Assembly (NCBI GenBank): GCA_028554795.2
Contig: CM068842.1
Span: forward strand, 53,333,608-53,397,607
DNA length: 64,000 bases
Origin: Sinohyriopsis cumingii
Lineage: Eukaryota > Mollusca > Bivalvia > Unionida > Unionidae
Reading direction: 5' to 3'
The notes under the pieces are model-generated. The model saw only the letters and a program-made list of their open reading frames with translations. It was not told where the DNA came from and did no database searches. How positions within the stretch are numbered: the first letter of the stretch is position 1; the number at the start of each line of letters is the position of its first letter. Below, piece by piece: positions 40,902 through 48,381 of the stretch. Position numbers and translations under genes: made by a program.

Positions 40902-40972
40902 TACGCACGCACGCACGCACGCACGCACGCACACACATACATACATACATACATACATACATACATACATAG
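40902..40972. repeat. (CGCA)n(CATA)n microsatellite
   Basis: cgca units followed by cata units. Confidence 0.9.
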
Positions 40973-42560
40973 AGCTGTTTGCTTGGAAATGCGATCTAAC
41001 TGCTTTTCCCAAACACACATCGAACACATTCATCTGGCCTGGGCAGATATCGATCCTTGAATTACGATTCCAATGTTTAAACAACTTTGCTCTCGCGGTT
41101 TCAAGTAAATGCAAACATGCCCAGACAGATTCTCTTACTTGGATATGATTTAAGTACGTGCACATTTACAAGTACTTTGGTACTTTAGGTATGTGTGTAC
41201 ATTATCTCAGTGTATTTATTTGAGCCAGCTCACTAGCTAACGTCCCCTGCTAAGTAAGCCCACGTTTATTTAGGTTGGATAACTGATAAGAAACTAGACC
41301 TTTCAAAAATAAAAACAAATTACTATATTTTTATTGAACTATTCCACTGACATGATATTATCTTAAAAATCTGAAAACCTTTTACCACGATTAGACATAA
41401 TTTCTGTCGGAGATCATTTGTGACTGCTTAATGATGTTCTACCTGTTTAATAACTTCGAACTGTTTGCATTCCTCCTGCAGGTAGCAGGTACGTACTACC
41501 CTTTACTATTTAGAGACATAAATTAAAGATTGCATGCAAATAGGTATATGAATGTAGCGAATGAGAATGTAGTTTACAAACCACAACCTCTAACGCCGTG
41601 AAGTGCTCCAAAACGTGAGTTACCAGGTCAACTATTAAAGCTTATGCCATGATTGGTCGTGGTAAAGAAACTAGATTAACAGGGATGATGTTAATGGCCT
41701 GTGCTAATGATGGTCGTGGTATAGAAACGGGATTAACAGGGATAATGTTAATGGCATGTACTAATGAACGTAATGTTAAGCACCAGAACAAACCATCGTA
41801 GGAATTCTGTTGTCAGATACATCGAACTTATTGTCATACTTTACATTTACTATCATATGCCCGTTTATTTATTTAGATATCTACCAACAGACAGATATAA
41901 AGTATATAGAAATACAAGTGAACATATGCACTTTATTCTTACATGTACGGATCTAAATTTGCTGTCACGCAATATCTCACTATCCATCGAATTCAGACTT
42001 TTTAATATTGTTCTCTTTCCTACTTTGGCAACGAAAAACTTTACTTATTCAACGCGCACTAATGAATAAAATATATTACAATCTTAATAGGCTTCATTTC
42101 TTCATAAAGGATCACTGACAAACATTAGCAGGATTTTTTAAATTGTAATTGAGATATCTTCTTTTTCAAGAATGGAAAAAAAACATTACGAGATGGACTG
42201 CATTTAAATTGATGAATTACGTTTCGTCCTGTCTACTAGTGCTATCTTGAAGACGGTTACAATATGGGAACATTTATGCAATATAGTGAAAGCGGGGTGG
42301 GTACTTTGGGGTTGGTGGGACGGACAATTCCAGCACTACTTTATGTTCACCTTCGCAAATGTATTTGATTCGTTTAGTCATAATAAAACGCCAGCCTGGT
42401 GTTGTTTTCATACTATACACGTATAAGTGACCATCAAAGATTGTATCGTGTGAATGGGTATATAGTGGAGGCTGAATGCAAAACAGCCGAAATTTTGAGG
42501 CTTACGTTAGACCGACCCATCCTTTACTTAATGTATTTATTGGGGTCGGCACGGAGCCCT
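40973..42560. other. Non-coding host DNA, one 63-bp tandem duplication
   Basis: Two copies of a ~63-bp unit containing 'gattaacagggat' and 'atgttaatgg' at about 41,645-41,765. No accepted gene; the 101-codon frame at 41,764-42,069 has no recognisable features. Confidence 0.4.
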
Positions 42561-42569
42561 TGTAAAAAA

Positions 42570-42895
42570 CAAACATATCTTATGGTTCCCTACATAAATG
42601 TAACATGGATGAGCCACAATGAGGTCCTATCGGAATAAACATTACAATAAATCTGGGTCAACAAGGGGCTGTATTGGAATTACATGCTAAAAATATGTCG
42701 AAACATAATGGGGGCCCTATGGAAAATGACCGAAGTATTATAAGGCCCTACGGGAATTTTACATGGATGTGTCGGTTAGGGGCTCTGTTAGGATTATCAT
42801 TAAGTGTTCTTATTATGAGTCTTATGGAAAATCAAAAAAAAAGGGTAGATGAAATATGGGGTCTTATGGAATGTCAAATGGGGATGAGGCAATGC
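42570..42895. repeat. Degenerate G-rich repeats related to those at 43.9 and 46.1 kb
   Basis: Recurrent 'ggggccctatggaaaat', 'ggccctacgggaattttaca' and 'cttatggaaaatc' motifs spaced ~40-60 bases apart. They resemble the 45-bp unit at the left edge of the Polinton (46,085-46,345) but are much more decayed. Confidence 0.4.
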
Positions 42896-43084
42896 CTCAA
42901 TTTGCATTTATGAGCCACCGATAGGAATTGTACCTTAGTGGCTTTTATCCAATTATTTTGATCTTCGGTGAGTAATATATTCGATAAACCAATCTAGTAA
43001 TGATATCCAAATGTTTTATAGATTATGTATATGATATTTGATCATATAGTGTCATGACGTTATGTATATGTGTGTGAGATTTGG

Positions 43085-43256
43085 AGCTTTAATAATTTTT
43101 CAGTCATATCGCTACGAAGTTTGCAGTGTCCTCGCACAAGGTCGATCAATCCTAACACTAGCCTCTTAATGCTGAGCGCCAAGGGAGGCAGCTGTTAGTA
43201 CCATTTTTGTAAGTCTTTGGTATAACTCGGCCGGGGATCGAATCCACGACCTCCCG
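43085..43256 (-). mobile_element. SINE family B, minus orientation, head replaced by (TA)n
   Basis: Shares 'ggcagctgttagtacc' and the 'ggggatcgaatccacgacct' head region with other B copies and breaks off at the (TA)n tract. Confidence 0.6.
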
Positions 43257-43263
43257 CATGCAT

Positions 43264-43264
43264 C

Positions 43265-43340
<76 letters not shown>
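43264..43340. repeat. (TA)n microsatellite
   Basis: About 38 ta units. Confidence 0.95.
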
Positions 43341-43343
<3 letters not shown>

Positions 43344-43904
43344 TGTAAATTACCAACAAACACTCTTTCTTGCAAATGAACAAGTACCACTGTCTAATGA
43401 CCCTATATGAAGTTTCATGACGAAACGATCTCAAACGATCTCATAAATTACCGGAGAATCCAGAAAGGATGTATCGATGCAGATACAGTTCTGAGCCACC
43501 GGGGAAGGTTGTGTGGCACAAATTCATTTTGGTACTTTTGACGATGAGACAAATGTTGCCTCTTATTTTCATCAAGTGATTTACATACAACCGGCACGAA
43601 AGCCTACAAATGTACGGCCGAAATTAAAACTTCCTAGTCCTGAGTTCCCGCTGACAAAACGGCCACGTTTATTACTGACTTATTAAACGCGCAGTTGTTT
43701 GAGATGAAAAGAAAGTTTTTGACCAAAGATCAAGGGCGCTTTCCATCAACCACGACAGTTTTCATGTCCTGCAGAAAAAGGATTGTAGTAAACCTTCTGA
43801 ACAAACACCTTCCAAAATTATCGAAAAAATCCTGCACGTACAACAAAACAAAGGCAAGTTCGACATACCAGTTGAAAATTGAATGTGTATATGCCTCACT
43901 TTAG

Positions 43905-44125
43905 TAGTTGTAGGGGGTATTGGGGTCATATGCGAATCAGCATTACCGGCAAGTTAACATGTTGGGGTACTTGGGGGTTCATACTGGAAATCCTATGCTA
44001 AATTTGTTCACAGGTTTAACATGGAAAATGGGTCTATAGGATCAAACGTATTTATGGGGTTAAAAATGTTTATTGGGTCAAAAAGTGTTTATGGAGTCAA
44101 ACGTATTTATAGGGAAAATGTTAAT
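43905..44125. repeat. Degenerate G-rich repeats, possible end of the older Polinton
   Basis: 'ggggtcatatgcgaatcagc' + 'attaccgg' aligns with 'ggggtcactttacgg ... attagcattacagg' at 46,087. Later units ('gtttatggagtcaaacgtat') are looser. If the homology is real, this is the counterpart of the 46.1-kb repeats for the decayed element at 45.1-45.8 kb. Confidence 0.4.
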
Positions 44126-44144
44126 TATTTGTATTGCTCTAGGC

Positions 44145-44467
44145 CAGGGGTGGGCAAACTACGGCCCGCGGGCCGCATGCGGCCCGCCAAGGGCTTTCAT
44201 GCGGCCTAGGAACAAGTTATCATTCGCACTGACTCTGTTGATGTTACTCTGTTTATTAAATAAATGTGCTTCGTTTGAAGTTTAAGTTTAAGTTTTCAAA
44301 TATTAACAACATATTAACAACTGAAAATTAATTATGATGCTATTTAGAAAAACCTTTTGTTTTTGCTATTTCAAATATTAATTATTTTACCTAATGAACT
44401 ATGCGGCCCGCGACAAGGTGTAAATTTCTGTATGCGGCACTTGCACTGGAAAGTTTGCCCACCTCTG
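44145..44467. mobile_element. hAT-type MITE with 8-bp target site duplication
   Basis: Ends are caggggtgggcaaact and its near-perfect inverted copy (agtttgcccacctctg). They are flanked by ctctaggc (44,137-44,144) and ctttaggc (44,468-44,475), an 8-base duplication with one mismatch, as made by hAT transposases. Inside each end lies a 'gcggcccgc' block; the left end reads 'acggcccgcgggccgcatgc', a terminal pattern I know from hAT elements of very different animals. At 323 bp, without a transposase frame, it is non-autonomous. Confidence 0.8.
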
Positions 44468-44475
44468 CTTTAGGC

Positions 44476-45134
44476 TGTTCTGATGTTGAAAAATGTATCC
44501 GGTCGTGTAGAAATAGTAATGTTAACATTTATAGATACAATCATAGACAACTATTCTTACACACCACATATACAATCCAACATCTAGGTTTCTTACTACT
44601 ATTCAAGAAAACCACATATACAATTCAATACCCACCTTTTGATTCCTATCTAAAATTAGCATATGAATTGCTATATACTATCTAATACCCCATACACCCC
44701 TTCCAAAATGTATAGTGTGGTGTCAAATAATCTAAAACAACTATCAGTAAAAAGGAGTATGATGAATAAGAAGAGATGAAATCACACAAACATACAATCC
44801 AACTCACCACCTATACTATCTAATACCCATGCACACTATCCAAAACGCCTTGTGCAGTGTCTAAAATCCCCGTAGGATGAGAATAAAAGGGGTGTGACGT
44901 ATAAGAAGATATGAAATTACACAAACAATCTACCCAACACATCGCCCGCACTATGCAACACACTATTACATCATCTTTTCACATGATTCAATATTGTGTA
45001 TGTGTTTGAGTCACTTAACCATATCATTAAAAATGAAGACAAAGACACATCCGGTTTAGGCAAATTCTCTTGTTTGAATTAAAGCATCACAACACACCAC
45101 AAGAGTCCATTTTCAATGTTAGTCTCGTTTTTTA
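44476..45134. other. AT-rich DNA left of the Polinton relic, no gene seen
   Basis: Diverged direct repeats with 'tatccaatacccat'-like and 'ataagaagatatgaaat'-like segments occur at 44,690-44,930. By position it could be the decayed remainder of the older Polinton, but I cannot align it to the intact copy. Confidence 0.35.
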
Positions 45135-45545
45135 ATTTCTTCACCAGTTTGGGTTCTTCCTCTTCTTTTGTTTCTGCTAGTGGTATTGATTTCTTGCATG
45201 TATTGACGGGAACGGATTCTTATTTTCTGTCGTAAGACCATTTCTCCTGCTTCTCTTCTTCGTTCTTCTTTTTTTCTCTTTTTTTCTTAGGACACACTGA
45301 AGACCAATGTCCTTTCTCCTGACAAGCATCACGGATATCTTTACCCTTGTCTCTCCTTTATCTTGTAGTTTCTTTGTTTATTGTTGTATACATTCCAGAG
45401 CCTAATTTCCATTCTCCTAATAGACGGAGCAGATATCTTGACTTATGTCTCGTGAGGAATAGCAGTATTTCGTCTTGTGTGAAGTATACTTTGGAGTGCC
45501 TCTGAAAATCTCTGACCAGTTTGAAAACTGAATGAATACACTTAG
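45135..45545 (-). pseudogene. Relic of the Polinton zinc-knuckle gene (older element)
   Basis: The minus strand aligns with the gene at 47,773-48,247: same 3' border ('ttttttaatttcttcacc' against 'ttttttgaatttcttcacc'), a Lys/Glu-rich stretch, and two degenerate CCHC knuckles in the same order. The knuckle near 45,293-45,345 keeps C-x4-GHW-x3-C but has lost its first Cys to Arg. The one near 45,391-45,440 has lost the second Cys and the His and carries two stops. The N-terminal part resembles the 'FVRALRGVIRKF' region of the intact protein. No function remains. Confidence 0.7.
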
Positions 45546-45556
45546 GGTGAGACACT

Positions 45557-45664
<108 letters not shown>

Positions 45665-45710
45665 ACCCACTGAGTTTAAAACGTAGTGAAAAGATTTATT
45701 TGCAATCAAG

Positions 45711-45810
45711 ATGAAACGATGCCACTATTCCAGTGAAGAATTCGAAGATGAAGACAAGAGTTAACGACTTGCGGTGTCACCTCATACGCTAGCTGAAGTG
45801 TTAGTTTAAG
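45711..45810 (+). pseudogene. Relic of the Polinton polB 5' end (older element)
   Basis: Starts 'caagATGAAACGAT' like the intact polB (48,378 on) and stays alignable for about 100 bases ('tcacctcatacgctagctga' against 'gcctcgtaccagggctga'), but stops after 17 codons. A faint resemblance may continue to about 45,900. The rest of the gene is missing. Confidence 0.65.
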
Positions 45811-45989
45811 TGCGTCTTAGTGGTTTCTAAGAAGACACGAATAAATCGAAACGCCAATGCGAGGCCAAAGAGGACGTTCATTTGGGATTCTCGATCCACT
45901 GCGACAGTTTTAAGTCTTACAATATTTGTGTTGGCTTCAAAAAATGTAATATCTGATCAAATATTGTTCTGGTCAGTATGCGTTTCAAA

Positions 45990-46014
45990 CTCTCTCTCTC
46001 TCTCTCTCTCTCTC
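45990..46014. repeat. (TC)n microsatellite
   Basis: Run of ct units just left of the Polinton repeats. Confidence 0.9.
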
Positions 46015-46084
46015 TGCCTCTCTTTCTGTCTGTTTTAGTCGTTACTGCTTTTTGATTGTCTGAACTGGTCTCGTCAGTAGTGAA

Positions 46085-46345
46085 AGGGGTCACTTTACGG
46101 ACAATGGGAATTAGCATTACAGGGACCCCTGGGTCACTTTACGGACAATGGAAATTTAACATGGCGAAAAATCGTGGGTCACTTTACGGACAAGGGGAAT
46201 TTAACATGGGAATAAATCGTGGGTCACTTTACGGACAAGGGGAATTTAACATGGGAATAAATCGTGGGTCACTCTACGGACAAGGGGAATTTAACATGGG
46301 GAATAGAGTTTGGGCTTGTTTAGGGACAAGGGGAATTTAACATGG
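46085..46345. repeat. 45-bp tandem repeats at the left edge of the Polinton
   Basis: Unit 'gggtcactttacggacaagg' + 'ggaatttaacatgggaataaatcgt', with copies starting near 46,130, 46,174, 46,219 and 46,264 and partial copies at 46,087 and 46,318. 45 is a multiple of three, so one frame stays open for 94 codons, but its product is only the repeat. It may be part of the terminal repeat of the element. Confidence 0.8.
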
Positions 46346-46424
46346 GATTTTTTTTTTTTTAAATTTAAAAATTTAAAAAAGGGGTAGGCAATTCAAAGGC
46401 TATCTCTTTTCGAGAAATATGGCT

Positions 46425-46440
46425 GGCCCTGAAAAGGGCC
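46425..46440 (-). terminator. Histone-type 3' stem-loop for the 46,463-46,693 gene
   Basis: In the minus-strand transcript the sequence is aaa-GGCCCU-UUUC-AGGGCC-agcca: a 6-bp stem with a UUUC loop, starting 22 bases after the stop codon. It is followed about 10 bases later by a purine stretch (cgaaaagagat) in the place of the U7-binding downstream element. This matches the metazoan replication-dependent histone mRNA 3' end signal. The three bases before the stem and the distance from the stop also fit. Confidence 0.75.
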
Positions 46441-46462
46441 TTTGGTTTATGTTAATATGCCC

Positions 46463-46693
46463 TTAACATAAAGGGCATTTGCGACATCTTCTTGTCCTCA
46501 AACTTCGTCTTACAGCAGGGCCATACATCAGAGTCCTCTTGAGGCAACCTTGTCTCTCTATATAGACTCTTCTTATCCACAGGCTGCTGTTGGTCCTGTA
46601 GACAACGGTCCACTTGGATCGGACATACATGAGCATGTCCGTCCTGAACATCATTGTTGACACAAGGGTTGAAGATTCAACGTCGGTCCACAT
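46463..46693 (-). CDS. Small basic Arg/Cys-rich protein, unknown function (76 aa)
   Basis: The leftmost gene of the element, transcribed toward the terminus. The protein ends in a strongly basic segment with four cysteines in the last 30 residues or so (a GPAVRRSLRTRRCRKCPLC tail), suggesting nucleic-acid binding. I do not recognise the family. Support for a real gene: a TATA box (TATAAATAA) 44 bases upstream of the ATG, and a histone-type stem-loop 22 bases after the stop. It is divergent from the 188-residue gene, with 219 bases between the two start codons. Confidence 0.6.
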   Translation of the reverse strand: MWTDVESSTLVSTMMFRTDMLMYVRSKWTVVYRTNSSLWIRRVYIERQGCLKRTLMYGPAVRRSLRTRRCRKCPLC

Positions 46694-46912
46694 GTTGAGG
46701 CTCCGAGAATAGGTGAATCAATGCAGTGAACTGCACTTATTTATAGGGACAGAAAGGATTGAAACGGATTGAGTTCATTCACCAATCCGAACACGCGTTA
46801 AAGAATTCAGTCAGCCCGCATCCAATCCGAAGAGAGCAGTCTGTGACGTCACGTAGTCAATATAGATTCGCTAGCGCTTGTGTGCAGTCAATCTATGCGA
46901 TAGTGATTCAAC
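46694..46912. promoter_or_regulatory. Bidirectional promoter with TATA, two CCAAT boxes and a CRE
   Basis: Minus-strand TATAAATAA at 46,737-46,745. Plus-strand CCAAT boxes at 46,782-46,786 and 46,822-46,826, each within 'ccaatccga'. A full CRE (TGACGTCA) at 46,844-46,851. A weaker plus TATA-like box (tatagatt) at 46,861-46,868, 52 bases before the rightward ATG. CCAAT plus TATA in a ~220-bp divergent spacer resembles animal histone H2A-H2B intergenic promoters. Confidence 0.6.
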
Positions 46913-47479
46913 ATGACGGAAACTCAGAAAACGATCCAGTGGGGTGCACCAGCAGGGGAGACCGCCCAAGGGAACCCGGACTTACTTTCAGAAGAGGTGA
47001 ATTGGGATTTTGTGGATTTTCTCTCCTCGCAAGAATTTGTTCCGGAACCTTCGTTACCTTCTTCATTACCGCAAGTGGAGAATTTTAGACAGAGACAGAA
47101 AGAAGAATTGGAGAAATTTATACAACGACAAAAGGAAGCGGAACAGGCTTTTCTCCTACAGCAACAGCAACAAGAAGAAGAGGTAAGAAAAAAACAACAG
47201 CAAGAAGAAGTAGCAGCAAAGAAACAAGAGGGTGAAAATCAAACGGTCACGGTACTGTTGGACATTTTAGCGGAGTTAAGAAGTCTGAAACAAATGTATC
47301 AGACTTCTTTATCACGACCGAAGAGAATACGACCTTCCCGAGCCAAACACGTCAACCCTGTGACTAAGCCTACCGTACCACCCTTAGTGATTTCAACCCA
47401 ATCATTATCATCATTACGCAGTCCAGAAGTAGGCCTTGGCCGTGGCAAAGGCTTAAGGCAGTTAAAATTGATTGCTTAA
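46913..47479 (+). CDS. Coiled-coil Gln/Glu-rich protein, unknown function (188 aa)
   Basis: The N-terminus is acidic (residues 1-50, with a 'NWDFVDFLSS' segment). Residues about 58-110 are a charged Gln-rich coiled coil (repeated RQKE and QQQQ). Residues about 115-135 form a second amphipathic stretch, followed by a basic tail with a likely nuclear localisation signal (RPKRIRPSRAK). It could be the coiled-coil protein often found in Polintons or an early regulator; I cannot decide. The start ATG is the first in the frame and lies 52 bases after a TATA-like box. The 3' end carries a histone-type stem-loop. Confidence 0.65.
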   Translation: MTETQKTIQWGAPAGETAQGNPDLLSEEVNWDFVDFLSSQEFVPEPSLPSSLPQVENFRQRQKEELEKFIQRQKEAEQAFLLQQQQQEEEVRKKQQQEEVAAKKQEGENQTVTVLLDILAELRSLKQMYQTSLSRPKRIRPSRAKHVNPVTKPTVPPLVISTQSLSSLRSPEVGLGRGKGLRQLKLIA

Positions 47480-47507
47480 ACTCACCCCTGCACCATAAAG
47501 AAAAAAA

Positions 47508-47523
47508 GGCCCTTTTCAGGGCC
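47508..47523 (+). terminator. Histone-type 3' stem-loop for the 188-aa gene
   Basis: aaaaa-GGCCCUUUUCAGGGCC-ACCCA: stem, loop and both flanks match the animal replication-dependent histone mRNA consensus, including the ACCCA cleavage context. It starts 28 bases after the stop codon. A purine-rich stretch (cgaaaagaaat, 47,536-47,546) follows at the distance expected for U7 snRNA pairing. Confidence 0.8.
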
Positions 47524-47772
47524 ACCCACATTTCTCGAAAAGAAATACAATTTCAATTTGCCAATAACTCAAAAAAAAAATAACTCACCCATTTTACCCT
47601 TATAGTACGTGTCTGTGTATGAGTGCGTGAGTGTAGCTTCTTATTTTAAAATCAAAACTCAAAGACTCTTACCTTATATCATTCATTTATTCTTTTCTGC
47701 ATTTTTTACAATCCAATTCACAATTCACAACACTTTAATCAAAAGTTCATTGATTTCTTCTTTTCTCCTTGT
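47524..47772. other. Convergent intergenic spacer
   Basis: AT-rich 250-bp gap between the end of the coiled-coil gene and the 3' end of the minus-strand zinc-knuckle gene. It contains minus-sense AATAAA-like sequence (attcatttattc at about 47,680-47,692). No gene seen. Confidence 0.5.
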
Positions 47773-48247
47773 TTAGTCTCTCTGTTTTTTGAATTTCTTC
47801 ACCGTCACACTCTTTTTCTCTTCTTCTTCCTCCTCGCTTTCTTCCCTTCTTCTTTTTTTCTCCTGTTTCTTTTTCTTCACCTGTCTTCTTTCTTCCTCAG
47901 AAGAATCCCTCTCTTCCTCTGAAGAATCCCTCTCTTCTTCTGAAGAATTCCTCTTTTCTTCTGACTCCTCTTGTTTCTTTTTTGGGCAATCTGGAGACCA
48001 ATGTCCTTTTTCTTGACAATAATAACAGGTATCTTGACTTTTGTCTTTTTTATCCCCTGTTTTTTTTTCTTTTTTGACGGTCTGGACACTCTGAAGACCA
48101 ATGCCCTTTCTTCTGACAGATATAGCAAGTATCTTGACTTTTATCTCTAAAGGAAGGAGAGTAGTCCGTAGGCTGGTCTGAAGAGAATTTTCTAATGACC
48201 CCTCGCAAAGCTCTGACGAAACGTTCCATCTGGTTAGTCTCTTCCAT
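47773..48247 (-). pseudogene. Two-knuckle CCHC zinc-finger protein, interrupted by a frameshift
   Basis: Two retroviral-type knuckles (C-x2-C-x4-H-x4-C), CYICQKKGHWSSEC at about 48,087-48,130 and CYYCQEKGHWSPDC at about 47,985-48,028, lie in different frames. The frame changes by +1 in an A-rich stretch (minus strand; T9 and T6 runs at 48,060-48,075 on the plus strand). Before it is a short 'MERFVRALRGVIRKF' helix; after it, acidic SSEEER repeats and a Lys/Glu-rich tail. CCHC knuckles bind single-stranded nucleic acid. I prefer the ATG at 48,247, which lies 54 bases after a TATA box; an upstream ATG at 48,295 would precede the start of transcription. Confidence 0.65.
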
Positions 48248-48298
48248 CGTTGTGCTCGGCTTGAGAGTGAAATGAATAGTGAAAGGACAAGACACACA

Positions 48299-48336
48299 CC
48301 CTTTTATATACGCTGGTCTGCTATGACTATAAAGTA
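48299..48336. promoter_or_regulatory. Divergent TATA boxes for the zinc-knuckle gene and polB
   Basis: Minus-strand TATATAAAAG at 48,301-48,310, 54 bases before the ATG at 48,247. Plus-strand TATAAAG at 48,328-48,334, 54 bases before the polB ATG at 48,382. The equal spacing on both sides supports both start codons. Confidence 0.7.
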
Positions 48337-48381
48337 GTTTATGGTGTTTGAACTTGAGTCATTTGACTTTTTGCTTTCAAG

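Noticed and set aside
46056..46340. 94-codon plus frame with SLYGQGEFNMG repeats
   Set aside because: Translation of the 45-bp tandem repeat; the period keeps the frame open.
46463..46693. Short resemblance of the 76-residue protein to the histone H4 C-terminus (VY..RQG, then RTL.YG)
   Set aside because: Too short, with an insertion, and the rest of the protein does not match; treated as chance despite the histone-like 3' end.
46405..47546. Inverted repeat flanking two small genes, considered as terminal inverted repeats of a small transposon
   Set aside because: The arms are made of histone-type stem-loops and their downstream elements, lie just after the two stop codons, and have no target duplication.
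48295..48297. Upstream ATG as the start of the zinc-knuckle protein
   Set aside because: It lies right next to the TATA box at 48,301-48,310 and would fall before the transcription start; the ATG at 48,247 fits.
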